64,000 nt of DNA from Coniochaeta sp. PMI_546 (taxonomy: Eukaryota; Ascomycota; Sordariomycetes; Coniochaetales; Coniochaetaceae). Made by a program: the position numbers and the translations under genes. Below are positions 22,202 through 34,207 of this stretch, piece after piece. Numbering within the stretch: the first letter of the stretch is position 1; every line of letters begins with the position of its first letter. Under the pieces are notes generated by a model. The model had not been told where the DNA came from, did no database searches, and worked only from the letters and a program-made list of their open reading frames with translations. Where the stretch lies: NCBI GenBank assembly GCA_021432605.1, contig MU271149.1, positions 1,922,001-1,986,000 of the forward strand, in the 5' to 3' direction.

Positions 22202-23751
22202 GGGGGCCGCTGTGTGATAGACGCAAGGACGCTTGAGGTTGGTCTTTATCGTATGACAGTGATGTAACAAAGACGGAACCTTGTGAAAGGTAGCGAGGAC
22301 GCGGACGAGAGCGATAGCGAGTGTATGTATAGTAAGGTAAGGGTTGGAAGCGAATGGAAATCGAGATGACTCGCTCACTGGAGTTGTGTCACATAAATGG
22401 CGAATTTACCAGGAGGAAGGGAAGCAGAGCAGAAGAGAGGAACAACATGGGATATATGAGAGTGCCATCTTGCCCTGTCGATGGCCAAAGGAGGGGGCAG
22501 ACAAACGCAAGCAAGAAGCCCTTGTCAGCAAACATGGTGACATTCTCCAAGATAGGTAAAGCATGGCATCGTGAGGTACTTCAACACGAGCCACCCATGG
22601 GCATGTGGACGAAAGTACAATGAAGGTGACCAATGACTCGGATCTCGACAGGAGGGAGGCTGCTGACAGGTGTGGCCGATGACCCGAGGGGGTGGAGAGA
22701 CAAGAAGGATGATGAAAATGATGTCACTGGTACTGTGTACACATATGAGCGCCTCAAATGTCCGTCTCCGTGGCTGATGTTTCAAGGCGATGCGAGAAGG
22801 CAAGATACCTGATGTGACCGGGAATTTTCTCGGAAGCAGGCGAGAACGTCAGACGCTTGAACCTATTTTTGGAGTTCGTGATGGCTAGCGTTCGTGAACA
22901 CGGAGGGCCATGTGAGTGGCTGCGCTTACGCCACCTTGGCAATCGCTATCGCCGGCCGAAGATTCCGAACACACATGTACCTTATATCAAGGAGCTGTCC
23001 CTTTATCCCGCAGATAATTTCTGGTAAGGGATGATGCGCTCGGGGGAAATCATATATCTTCTACACAAAGTTGATGAACAGGGAGGGATTGGCAAGGACT
23101 ATGGTTTTAGATCAGTGGTCCTTGACAAACTCGACCGCCCTTTTTCGGACGCCGCTCCCTTCTCGTTGGCAAATTATTGGACACGACATTTTGCACCACG
23201 ATCTTAATTACCTTACCAGGACATGCTCAAAGCCTAAGGTACACAGGAAGTTGACGTTGCGGTATAAAACAACTGTATGTTAATTGTGGCCAATGTCCAC
23301 CTTATTACATAACATGGTAAGATGCCATAACCAACAACGCACGCAATGGACTGGGCAGGTGTGCTCAACGCCGCCCTTGCTCCAGTCCCCAAAGCCGTGT
23401 TGACTCTTCTGCTGTCCACCTGGAAACACAGCCAACTTCGCCGGTGTTTACCCTGGCCATCACTGTGTATTGAGGCTGTTCCAGTGGTGGATCTCCACCA
23501 GAACGATTGACCCTTACTACTAGGGACGTGGAAAACCCCGACCAAAGAATGATTTTGCGGTTCCATGGAAATCGGGAGCCCAACCGGTGCACGCAACCTC
23601 AGTTATGCCGTCTCCATAACATCGTCAAAGCGTTACCCTCCCCCATACAAAAAAGCGTGGCCCCAAAATCGCTATGCAGTCGTGGCGTTGTTGTTATGGC
23701 AAATGCAAATATGATACAGCGCAAGAATTTCATCGTCGTTGTGCCAAATGT
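22202..23751. other. Gene-free stretch, about 1.55 kb
   Basis: It contains the presumed promoter of the small secreted peptide gene (left) and the 3' flank of cks1 (right). Short frames carry no known motif. The recurring GTAAGGTA/TACCTTAC motif appears near 22332 and 23210. Confidence 0.45.
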
Positions 23752-24233
23752 TCATTGGGCGGGAGGTTGATAGTTGAGTGGTCGTCTGACAGATCGTTAG
23801 CATTTCGCACACGTCACAAGTGCCTCCTAATGTAGGAGCAGTAGACGTACTTGAAGAGTAGAATGTGTGGCTCCGGCTCATGGACCTCGTAGTGTTCCCA
23901 CCCCAGACTCTGTGTGATACCCATGGCCCGCCATTCCTCCTCCCAGAGTAGCTTCAGGGTTCCCTTTGCCTTGTCGTGGTACTCGGACGGGATAACTTTG
24001 AGCATCTGCTTTGGGATCTGCACGTGGCGGTACTCATACTCGCTGTCGTTGTAGCTGCGGAGAGGTCAGTAAGTGCCCCGAAAACGGGTTGGGGTCTCGT
24101 GAAAAGCGTACCGTGACGAGTAATGAATTGCGTCGACAAACTCCTCCAAACGTTGCCGCTCGCTGTCTGTTAGGGGGCGCGGAACGCGATTTCGTCGGCT
24201 GGTATCGATATCCATTCCTTCTGTGTTCGCCAT
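23752..24233 (-). CDS. cks1: Cyclin-dependent kinase regulatory subunit Cks1/Suc1
   Basis: Proposed CDS complement(join(23752..23785,23851..24054,24112..24233)), 119 aa. Nearly every family hallmark is present: [15 protein letters not shown], then [33 protein letters not shown] split over exons 2 and 3. It contains the HxPEPH hinge of the beta-strand exchange and the anion-binding Arg and Trp residues. Introns are 57 and 65 bp. The protein binds CDK1 and reads phosphorylated substrates at cell-cycle transitions. The roughly 40-residue N-terminal extension and the short QPPAQ tail are ordinary for filamentous fungi. It is divergently transcribed from rsc4, with 1.1 kb between start codons. Confidence 0.96.
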
Positions 24234-25364
24234 TGTGAATCAAGGTAGGCTCTTGAGGCTAAGGTGGTAGCAGCGGCTGTTATGTCGGTAAGGCCGGACG
24301 TTGATCGATGTCGAGTCTTGGCGGGCGAGACTGGTCCTGAGCGATTAATGGGCAAATAACTGGCCGTCACGCTTTGTGGAGGCCAAAAGTGCTGCCTTGA
24401 AGTCGCGTCAAGACACAGTGAATCAAGTGGGCGCGTGAGGCGGAAGTTTCGAGCGTGAGAGCGAAAGTGCTGTGTTTGAGCGTTTCCGGATGCGGTCAAA
24501 CTTGTGCAATTACGGGAATTTATAGATGCTCAAACAGCTGTACCAACTGCAGAGAGGCCGGTGTGTTTGTTCGGGCAATACTAGTCCCAGAAATGACTTG
24601 TCGACAACGAGGGGCGGAAAGGTTGAGGTAGAAAGTGGGCGAAAGTCGGAGGGGAATGGAGAAGATGTTGAAGTAAACAAAAGCTGCGGCCGAGATCCAG
24701 GCGGGTCCATTTTCCCGATCACACGCTTAGGGTACACGGACCACCTCCAGTGTGGGGGGTCTCAAGCGACAACTGGCGCTCTTCACTGCCAGCTGTCAAG
24801 GTCGATCATTTGCACTTGTCGGCGTTGTCGTACCTGCCTTGTGGCTCAGGCACAACCTGGAAGACTCTAATCCAAAATAGGGATCAAGCCACAGTTCCAC
24901 AAATCATCCAGTACCTTAGCTTCTCGCGAGAGACGCTGCGGTCTTGCACGAGCGACTGAGAGTTCACCAACAAGCTGCAGCTCACTTTTGCTTGCTCTCT
25001 TGACGATTCCGAGCCGGCAAGACGACAACCACGTTCCTCTTACCGAGTCTTACCCCTGGAATTGGCTTGCTCCACGGCATACCTTACCTACTTACTGCCA
25101 GTCGACTTTTATATCGACCCACCTTCCGACAAGTGTCAGCGCAGCGGTCGCATGCCTTAGTTTGCCGACTCGCGGTTTTCTTCACAATCGACAATCGACG
25201 GGACCCGCGACGACCATCAACCGACGCGTCGCCGCCCATTTTGCGGATAGCTACCCCTCGAGCCTACCAGTACCCAAACGCATGCTGCACCTCCGCTAGA
25301 TCCTGCAGACTGTCGCTGGCTAGCTAGCAACTCGACAAGATCGTGCACGTATTGCTTGTCAACT
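24234..25364. other. Divergent promoter region of cks1 and rsc4
   Basis: About 1.1 kb lies between the two start codons. No supported gene is present. A TACCTTACCTACTTAC segment (around 25080) belongs to the dispersed motif family noted in the findings. Confidence 0.5.
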
Positions 25365-27961
25365 ATGGACAACAAGCGCAAGGCTTCGAGCGCTAATGGA
25401 GGCGGATCAGAGGCCGACGAACGGGCTGCCAAACGTCGAAAGATGCCTCCTGTAAGTCGCCTTGGCCTTGTTTTGTCACAGCTTTCGATGCTTAGAAGCA
25501 TATTACGATGTATACAATCCAAGATGATTGCAAAACCCCCTTGCGCACATAATGCCATGTTGCATGTAGCTTTTTCTTGTTTTCCTGAGCGACTACCGCA
25601 ATGCGACTGCATCTCTGGATATCTATCGCACACTTGTCCAGTGACTTCTGACCGAGGAGCTGCAGAGCATCCTAGCTAACAATGTTTCTCAGCCACCCTC
25701 GCAGTTTAATCTCTTGCAAGGCGAGACAGCGGAGTCTACGACTTCTTATGGCCTGTCTTTCCTCGACCAGCTCAGGCGCACACAAGACAAGAGGTATGTC
25801 GGCTAGCCGCCAGTCTACAGCCTCCGTATACATGTTCTTGGTCTAATACTATCGCTCCTGCAGTGGCCGCCTTGTAGCCGGATACTTCGAAGAGCTGCTC
25901 CCACGCAAGGGCAACGAGGACTACTATGCAAAGACCCCAATGCCTGTGTCCCTCCGGACGCTCGAGCAGAAGCTGTACCGCCGCGAGTTCAAGAACATGG
26001 CAGAGCTCGAGAGCTGGCTGAGGAGGATGGTGAAGAATGCAAAAGACTACTACTCTCGTCACTCGGAAGTTTTTGAAGATGCGGAGCGGATCAGGAAGGC
26101 TGTCAGCAACTACATGACCAAGACAAACCCGGCATACAAGAAGATTCCCTCTTACAGCTGCCAACCAGCGCCTATCCCCGAGACCCCTCTGCCGCTCGAT
26201 GAGGAAGACGGCCAGGGCGAGGAGGATGCTGAAGGCGAACAGGACGCTGAGGCTGAGGTCGAGACCGAGGCTGGCGCCAAGGCTGATGAGGACGAAGGCG
26301 ATGAAGAAGAGGAGGAGGAAGAGGAGGAAGAGGAGGACGACGACGACGATGGCGATGATGATGGTGATTCCGATGCCGAAGCCCAACCCAAGAGAAGGGG
26401 CCCTGGTCGGCCCTCGATAAGAGGAAAAGTGAAGCCGGACCATGAGTACGAAGGTGTACCGTACAAAGGGCTCACTTTCCAGCAAGCCCAGGAGAAAATC
26501 GTGGAAGAAATGATCCGAAAGCCCGACGATGAGTGAGTACCTCCGCATCCGAGTGATGGGCGCAATGGCTGACCGATCTTGCTGCAGAGAACCGACATGG
26601 GCCAAGTTTGAGGCGTTTCTGAACCTGCCGCCTCGGTCGTTGAAGGAGTACTTCAGTATCATTCAGAACCCCCTGTCCTTGAAAGGCCTGCAGAAGCTCG
26701 TGAAAGGAATCCACGGCCGGGCTCCTCCAACGGGTGTGAGCGAGTTCAAGGGTTGGGCGGCATTCGAGGAGAGGGCAAGTTTGCTTTGGGAGAACGCTCA
26801 TTACTTCAACGAGGAGGGCAGTGAGATATATAACCAGGCAACGGAGATGAAGGTAAGCCTCCGCAGCTGTTAAAGAGACGCGCGGGGAGAGTATCAGAGA
26901 CTTACTCGCCGCAGGAATTCTTCGAGGCGGAGCTCGCCAAGGCCAAGGCCGTCGTGCAAGAACCCCCACAACCAAAGATCAAGTTGAGAGTGCCGCAGGC
27001 TCAGGAGGCCCCAGCACCAACTGGACCCAAGAAAATCACAATACACGTGGGTGGTTCGCGAGCACAGACGACTGCTTCACCAGCACCTCAAACCGGCACA
27101 CCGGGAGCTGCAACACCGTCCGACAGCGCTTTGAACGGTACGGCACAGCGCCTTGCAGGTCCTAACGGGGTATCCGGCGCGCCCATGAGCTTACCGCAGC
27201 TCGAGCGCATGCGCAGCATGTCTGGCGCCGTGGCCTCTCCAAGCCCACCTATTCCAGGTGTCAAGCAAGAGCTTGCCAATGGGCAGTCTCCAGCGGCCAC
27301 GCCTCGCTTGAGCGGCGTCGCCCCTCAGCCTTCTCCCTTTGCGCCGCCTGTGAATATGCAGCAGCAACCACAATTTCTACCACCTGGTGCCCCGGCACAG
27401 AACGGGTTCCCCCCTCCGGCAGTCGAACGGCAGCAACCCATATACAACAAGATCAAGCGAGCACCGGGCAGAGGTAAGCTACACGTTCAAGAGATCCTCG
27501 CCGCCGCGCTAACTCGGCCAGGTTTATCGGACGCCCTGATCACGAGCCTACACATAAGAGGCCACCCCAATGTCCCCATAGACAACGACATGCGCTTCAA
27601 CATCAAGATCCCGGCGGACCCCGTCTACGCGCAGCAATCGGTCACGGTGCACGTGCCCAACAACCAGTACAAGTTGCAGATCATCCCCATCATCGCGCCA
27701 CTAGAGCAGCAGAACCGCGCATACAGGCTTTTCGTCGTCTGCAACGGCAACGTGCTGAGCCGCTCGCCGCCGTTCCCGATCCCGGACGACGACTTGGTGC
27801 ATCTCCAGAACTTGCTGGTCTTCGAAGCGAATCTGGGTCTGGGCCTGAACGAGATCCAGGTGCATGTTGTCGCGGCGCTGCCCAAGGGACAGAAGTTGCC
27901 TGGCGGCGAGGAGTGCGAGGTCGAGGTTTTCAGGGTTGTTGCGCAGCTTTTGCGTGCTTGA
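25365..27961 (+). CDS. rsc4: RSC chromatin-remodelling subunit Rsc4-like, tandem bromodomains
   Basis: Proposed CDS join(25365..25451,25693..25793,25864..26532,26588..26852,26915..27961), 722 aa. Introns are 241, 70, 55 and 62 bp. A basic N-terminus (KRKASS, AAKRRK) leads into bromodomain 1 (about residues 63-155). A very acidic run (about 176-235) and an AT-hook (RRGPGRPS, about 240) follow. Bromodomain 2 (about 286-374; SIIQNPLSLKGL, ENAHYFNEEGSEIYNQA) comes next. A Pro-rich linker and a conserved C-terminal domain (HIRGHPNVPIDNDMRFNIKIP) end the protein. Rsc4 uses its tandem bromodomains to bind acetylated histone H3 and anchors RSC near RNA polymerase II. The first intron is unusually long for this window; a further 5' exon is possible. 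Confidence 0.88.
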
Positions 27962-28797
27962 GTTATCACGGTGACTCTCACCGTATACATACGATCATCC
28001 TTCTTTTTACGATGAAAGACTTGTATGTCTAATAGTTCCGGACTGCTTACCTGCACATTGTGTCAGGGCAGGTCGTTATCCCATGTCATCTCTCGTGGAG
28101 AGGGAGCCAGGGGGAGGCGGATGATGAGCTTTCTGACTTTGGCAACATCATATTGCGATGAATTTGGGGGTGTTTGACGGCTTTTCGTTTCCCCGGCATG
28201 TTTTTCTACCAAGTGCATTGATTTGAGCTACTTTTATTCTGTCGATTTTGAAGGAGTTATGAGGGAATGCGAGCAGGAACATGGCTACCACGCATTGCTT
28301 CTGCGGATGGCGGATGTACGATGGAAAAGCTAGGTAGTCTTAACCGGAGCGGAAGCAGTTATTGAATCAGGTTGCAAAAGGTACAGATTCGACCGACCGA
28401 CGTGTTGGTTTCCTTTGATGGTTTGCGACATGTTAAATCCAAAATACCAAGTGCAGCATGCACACCGCCAGCGTGGTGTTTCTTTGAGCTTTAGGGGCAT
28501 TCGTGGCTCGCGCTTATATTTCTTTGTGGACGCATCCGGACTCGACACCCTGCATTGCGTTGTTCTCTTTGCCTCTGGATCCTTGTACAAAAGGCCCTCG
28601 ACTGGCCACATCATATCACAATGTGGCCGTCACGTCTATCAAGCACAGATCTGTATGTTGTGTGGATCTTACCCGAGACAAATATCGCAGGAGCATCCAT
28701 TGGCCTGACTACCAGACTTCGGTCTATCAAGAAGTACACCTCTCCTGAATTTGTAGTACACTACCTTGGCTCGGTATCTCCATCAGCGCTCTAAAGC
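27962..28797. other. Intergenic between rsc4 and an unrecognised gene
   Basis: Genes on both sides are on the plus strand. The stretch holds the rsc4 3' flank and the upstream region of the gene at 28798. No supported gene, RNA or repeat is seen. Confidence 0.5.
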
Positions 28798-30461
28798 ATG
28801 GCCCTCATCAACAGCCCCTTCCCTTCCCTCCTTCTCACACCCGCTACCAAGCCAGCAGTAGACTACGTCTCCATCTCCGCGACAGACGAGCACGCCAAGC
28901 GCATCAGCCTCCTCGGCATCGAGGAGTCTCTGCTCCGACCCTCTGTTCCGCCCCGGTCAACCACAGAGCCCAGATCCCTCGCCGAACTACCGCGCAGCTA
29001 CAAACCAGCCCGCTTCCGCCTCCTCGACACCTCCGTCCCCGATGAGGAGAAGTCAGACACCTGGTTCGAGCTGCTCTTCGTCGACGTCTTCGCGCACGCG
29101 AGACGGTTTGTCAACGCACACTTCGGGTTCGGCGATATCCCTAGACGGGAAGACGAGGACGAGGAGGCCAACTCGCTGTGGCTCGAGGGCGGGGGGTTCT
29201 CGAAGGAGTTTCTCGCGTACGCTAGCCTGGTGGCGCGACAGGATAACCTTCTTGGGGGGTGGGAGGCGCTGTTGCGCTCCGAGACGCAGAGGACGGCCAT
29301 GGTGTGCGGGATAATAGCCAAGGCACTCGAGGACGGGGCGTGGGATGAGTTGCTGTTTGGCGCGAGTGAGGAGCAGCAGAGGTTGCTTGCTGAGTTGGAC
29401 CTGGGGACTGTCCAGTGTGATGGTTTGTTATGCCCCTTGACTTATCTGCCGCGCAAGATTGTTGGACTGACGTAGTGTATGAAGGATACGAGCGCACAGC
29501 CCTCCGAAGACAAACCATCAACTCCCTGCTAGGGTCCTCCAAGCTCCCTCCCAACTTCTGGTCCAAAGTCGACATCTTGACCAGCCGCATCTTGGCTCTC
29601 CTCCTCCCTCTCCTCGACCTGGTCGACGCCCACTTCCCATCCTCCGCAACCAACCCGCTGGCCTCGATCCACGCGGACCTACATAGCCTCGTCGCCGAGG
29701 CCGGCTTCCTGGCCGTGTCGATGCGTCGTAGCGATACGATCTTCCGCCTCATCTGGCCCTCGCCGGGAGACCTGTCTGACTCTTCCCATTCCCACGACCA
29801 GGCTTGCGAGGTCATCTATCAGGTATCGAAACACGCGGCGGAGGCGATCGAGAAGGGCATAGCGGATGTCGCGGCGCAGGATCGAGCGCGGGAGAGGGGG
29901 GTGCCGACGCCGACGGCTAGAGAACAGATGCCGTTCTGGAAGAGGGTGATGCTGGTAGGGAAGGTCAAGATTGTTGTTTGGCCTGGGTTGGAGAGGTATA
30001 GGCGGCTGGTCGAGGGGGGCACGGAGGGGGTGGACGAGGTTGTGGTTAGGAAGGCGGTGGTAGGGTATTATTGTGGAAGGGCCAGTGGCGAGGCGAATGT
30101 GGCGGAGGGGAGACCGCAGTTGCGCGAGTATATTCGGGGGATTGTGGAGAGGAGGAGGGAGCAGAGATTGGGGGGCAGGCTGGCTAGGTTTGTGATTGGA
30201 ATTTCGCTGCGGATGTGGCTGATAGTCGCTGTGTTGCTGGTGTCAGGGATTGGGGTCCTTCTGTTCCCCGGGTCCATCGGCGACGGCTGGGGTGGCTTGG
30301 ACGGCTATCCCGAGGGTTATCCAGGGGTACAATCAGTGACAGATCTGGAGCAGCAGGACTGGACGGTCGAATCGGTTCTTGCACGGTTCGGGAGGGGCAT
30401 GATAGCTGACTTGTTTAAAGGAACGTTCGGCGGACACGGCGGAGGACATGAGGCTGTTTGA
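28798..30461 (+). CDS. Unrecognised protein with one C-terminal membrane segment
   Basis: Proposed CDS join(28798..29422,29476..30461), 536 aa. The 53-bp intron (GTTTGT...CTGACGTAG) joins the frames as QCD-VYEGYERTALRR. I do not recognise the family. Visible features: no signal peptide; mostly helical, charged sequence rich in Leu and Arg; a WSKVDILTSRILALLLPLLDL amphipathic stretch in the middle; and one strong hydrophobic segment near the C-terminus (LRMWLIVAVLLVSGIGVLLF) preceded by basic residues. About 90 residues follow that segment, Gly-rich at the end. Codon use and the sustained open frame on both sides of the intron argue that it is real. A membrane-anchored cytosolic protein is inferred. 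Confidence 0.75.
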
Positions 30462-31202
30462 TGGTTGGAGGGTTACTATGACAATGGGGAATAGAGAACA
30501 GTGCACAGGAGGCTGTCTCTGTGAATCTGGATGAAAGGGATTCTGGCCTTGTCACGGTTTGAATCCTATGCTGCTTTGGCGTTTCGGTTTTCTAAATGAT
30601 ATAGTAAGTGTTGTTATGGCTTGGAAAGCCATCTGTCCCCGTCGCACATATGGGTAAATGTGTAACGTCCCCACGATACTTGGAGCCACCGAGACGTGTG
30701 ATTTTATTGTCTCCGCCATTATAATACCAGAGATAAGTTGGGCGAAAGTGTAGTGTCGAACCTGATGTGAGACATGTCTATGAGGTGATACTTAGATGAT
30801 CGATGACAACGGTTCAGACGCGCGAAATCGATCGTCAAGTCTTAACAAGTTCAGGTAGATGGCGCCAGCTTCGAGGCAATGTGCTACCTGATGTTCGTCG
30901 TCAGTTATGTTGGAGGAACTCGGCGCCCGCCTGCCAAGGATCATGAGATGGTTTGAGCAAATGTGTATCCTACACTTACAAAGACCCTTGTAATACATTG
31001 ACTGATGACATCCTCATTTTGGACGCCCTACCGTTCGTAAGCAAGCAATAACACCAGTGACGAGCCACTATTTCAGCCCCTGACCTGCACTTGGCCAAGT
31101 ACCAACGCCTCGAGCGTACCGATACTGAATCATTCGACGACAGGGAAACGTCATCACTAAGAGACAACCAGACAGCGCTGTCATGCAGTTATCCTCAAAT
31201 CA
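30462..31202. other. Convergent 3' region
   Basis: This is the 3' flank of the plus-strand unrecognised gene and of the minus-strand Trax gene. Only short frames without motifs are present. No repeat or RNA gene was seen. Confidence 0.5.
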
Positions 31203-32277
31203 CTACTCATCCGAGCCAACATCCACCTCCGCATCCGGCACCCAGCCCTTCGCACGCTCGCCCCCACGGACCACCATGCCGTAACCGATGAGCTCTACCT
31301 TCCGGACCGACTGGCGCAAAACCTGGAGCTTCTGAGTCCAGGACTTGCCCTTACTCTGCGGCAACATCTCGACGAAGCTGCGGAGGTCCTGCATGTCCTG
31401 CAAGATGGTGCGAGGGCGCGCCGACGGATCATCGCCGTCCGCTGCAGCCAGGCTCCTTGTCAGGGCTGTCGAGGTGGTGGCGAACCGCATCATCTCGCCA
31501 GTGAGATCGAAGACGCCGTAGAGGTAGTCCTGCACGGTGATTGTCACCACCGGAGCCTCCTCTGTGCCTCTAGTAGCTTGACCGCTCTCGGAAGGTGTGA
31601 CCTCGGGCTTGTCGGAGGTGGCCTGGGCCTTGGCCACCGGTTCAGGTTCCGAAGGGAAATCGCGACGAGCTAGCTGCTCGATTTCTGCCGAAATATCCTC
31701 GTAGCTGATTAGGGACTGGGTCTTGAGGTAGTGGGCGAAGGTCAGGGCTTCGACGAGTTCCTCCATGCAGCTGAGATTGTTTGAATAGCGGTACCGGTTG
31801 ATGCCTTGAGTCTCTGGGGCGATTGAGGCGAGCAATTTGGAGATCTGATCCAGACGGGAGTCCATGTCCTTCTTAATGTCACTGGGGAGATCTTGCTGGA
31901 TCTTACGAACTCTGTGGGTGGTCAATGAAGGTCCCCCCCTTGACGAAATGTGATGGATCGAGAGAGCTTACCGTTGCAGGGCAAAGATACTGATGGCAAC
32001 AACAGGAATTAGCAGTTGGCTCGCCTCAACCCACAGTTTTCTACATGATGTAAACTCACATCTTCTTGCTCAAAGCAGTGATGTCCCGCGAAGCCTTGAC
32101 GATCTTCTCTCGGCGCTCATGGTGCTGGTCGAGCTCATCACGAAAACGCTCAAACATAGGCGTATACTCGTTTCTCACCAGCGGCACCGTCTGTTGGTGA
32201 CCGGCCTCCTTCTTATGGCCGCCATCATGCCGCTTGTTCTTCTCATTGCCCTGATAGTCACGTTTGAGTCCAGACAT
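31203..32277 (-). CDS. Translin-associated factor X (Trax) homologue
   Basis: Proposed CDS complement(join(31203..31911,31972..31989,32060..32277)), 314 aa. Family features in order: FRDELDQHHERREKIVKASRDITALSKK, IIFALQRVRK, EELVEALTFAHYLKTQSLISYEDI, VTITVQDYLYGVFDLTGEMMRFA and VRKVELIGYGMVVRGGE. Acidic residues matching the Trax endonuclease site lie in EALTFAHYL and DLTGEMMR. With translin, Trax forms the C3PO nuclease that trims passenger-strand RNA and pre-tRNA leader fragments. The middle exon is only 18 nt and was placed because it supplies the conserved IFALQR. Introns are 60 and 70 bp. No translin gene is in the window. It is divergent from gpi14. Confidence 0.92.
31972..31989 (-). 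other. 18-nt micro-exon of the Trax gene
   Basis: Bounded by CATCAG on one side and GTAAGC on the other, this exon contributes parts of two split codons plus IFALQ. Skipping it (a multiple of three) would keep the frame but remove six residues of a conserved helix. Confidence 0.75.
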
Positions 32278-32791
32278 ATCAACTGGCTTTGGCCTAGTGG
32301 TGGTGGTGGTAAATGCAGGGGTTGAGAGGGCAGCGTCGTCCAGTCGTGGTGAGCTGTGCAGTGCTCAACGGGAGCTCCACCTTTTGCACTGAGAGCATGC
32401 GTGATTGGCGCAGACGATACCTGGTCCTCTGAACTCTGGCGTGTGCGCTGCTGAATCAGGAGGAAAATGACGAAATGATTGGACAGAAGCATCTATCTGT
32501 TCACTTTCCATCTGCTCTCATCGCCTTGAGACAAGTCGTGTGAGTTTGTTGGAGTTCGAGAGTATCGCTTTAGTTGCAACCCGGAGAAAGCGTGTGCTCT
32601 TTTGGCAAGAAGAAGGGTTCACTAGAAAGCCTAGCAGACTGACTCTTTGTACACACAATCAATCAATCGGCTTGACGGCTCCGTGAGTGCACTGCTCTCG
32701 GCATCAGGTCTGCAAAGCAGATTCGGGCTTGTCGCTGTGCTTGTTTGCACATCAATATCAAATGGGAAAGGGGCAGTAGTTGTCGATAAAT
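32278..32791. promoter_or_regulatory. Shared divergent promoter region, Trax / gpi14
   Basis: Only 514 bp separate the two start codons, so both 5' leaders and core promoters must lie here. I see no strong TATA box and no coding frame with a motif. Confidence 0.55.
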
Positions 32792-34207
32792 ATGGCATCT
32801 ACCAGACCTCCGCCGGCAGCAGCCCGGTCGCAACCTCAATCCATATCACAGTCGGCATCATCATCACTTTTGTCGCGCTTCTTCTCAACTCCAACCCCCC
32901 TCTACCTATCCGCCACCCTTTTGCGCGCTATCCTCCTCCTCTACGGCCTCCACCAAGACGCAAACTCAGCAATAAAGTACACCGACATCGACTACCTCGT
33001 CTTTACCGACGCCGCCCGCTCCGTGTCGCGCTCACACTCACCCTATGACAGGGAGACGTACCGCTACACCCCCCTGCTAGCCTGGCTTCTCCTGCCGACG
33101 GCATGGAGCACCACCTCTCTTCTCGGCAACGCCGCGCTGTTTGCTTTTGGGAAGGCGGTGTTTGCTGTAGCAGACCTGGTGGCTGGCTGGCTGATCGAGC
33201 GGATTCTGATCTCGGGCGCTGGTGACGGAGGTAAGGCGAAAGGCATGGATCCGGCTACGGCGAGGAAGTACGCCGCGATCTGGCTGTTGAATCCGATGGT
33301 TGCTACCATCAGCACGCGGGGGAGTTCGGAGGGTCTGTTGGGGGTGTTGGTAATGGCGCTGTTGTGGGCTGTGCTCTCCAGGAGGATCGGGCTGGCTGGC
33401 TTCTTGCTTGGCTTCGGCGTGCATTTCAAGATTTATCCGTTCATCTACGCGCCGGCCATTGTGGTGTGGATGGATGATGGGAAACTAGGAAGGCCAACGA
33501 AGGCCATAACAGAGCGACAGACTCTGTCCGACAAAGTCAAGGGCTTCATCACGCCTGCGAGGCTGGACCTCGCGCTCGTCAGTCTGGGAACCTTCAGCAG
33601 TCTCAACATCGTCATGTACTGGCTGTACGGTACGCCGTTCATAACGCACACCTACCTCCACCACGTCACCCGCATCGACCACAGGCACAACTTCAGCCCG
33701 TACAACATCCAGCTGTACCTAGCATCCGCGACGCCAGCCTCGTCGGGCCTCCGCATCGAATCCGTGGCTTTCATCCCCCAGCTCCTGCTGTCGTGTGTCC
33801 TCATCCCACTTATCACGGCAAAGACTGACCTGGCGACGTCAATGCTTGCTCAGACTTTTGCCTTTGTGACTTTCAACAAGGTCTGCACTAGCCAGGTATG
33901 CTTAACACAAGGTTCTCTTCACGCTGTCTATTTATCAACCGTTTGCTGACTTCCGCAGTACTTCCTCTGGTACATGGTCTTCCTCCCCCTCTACCTTCCC
34001 CGCTCCTCCTTCCTGCGCAACAAGCGACTCGGTCTTGTGGCGCTGCTACTCTGGATCGCCGGGCAAGCAGCCTGGTTACAGCAAGGCTACGAGCTCGAGT
34101 TTCTGGGGAAGAGCACCTTCGTACCGGGTCTGTGGGTGTCGTCGCTGGCGTTCTTCCTCATCAACTGCTGGATTCTTGGTGTCATCATTGGGGATGTGGG
34201 CAGATGA
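32792..34207 (+). CDS. gpi14: GPI mannosyltransferase 1 catalytic subunit (PIG-M/Gpi14)
   Basis: Proposed CDS join(32792..33895,33959..34207), 450 aa, one 63-bp intron. It transfers the first alpha-1,4-linked mannose from dolichol-phosphate-mannose to GlcN-acyl-PI in the ER lumen. Diagnostic sequence: YTDIDYLVFTDAAR with the lumenal acidic motif after the first helix, SPYDRETYRYTPLLAWLL, the KIYPFIYAPAI segment, and HRHNFSPYNIQLYL. The splice joins NKVCTSQ to YFLWYMVFLPLYLP, which is highly conserved in PIG-M. About ten hydrophobic segments are visible. Length matches the family. Confidence 0.95.
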
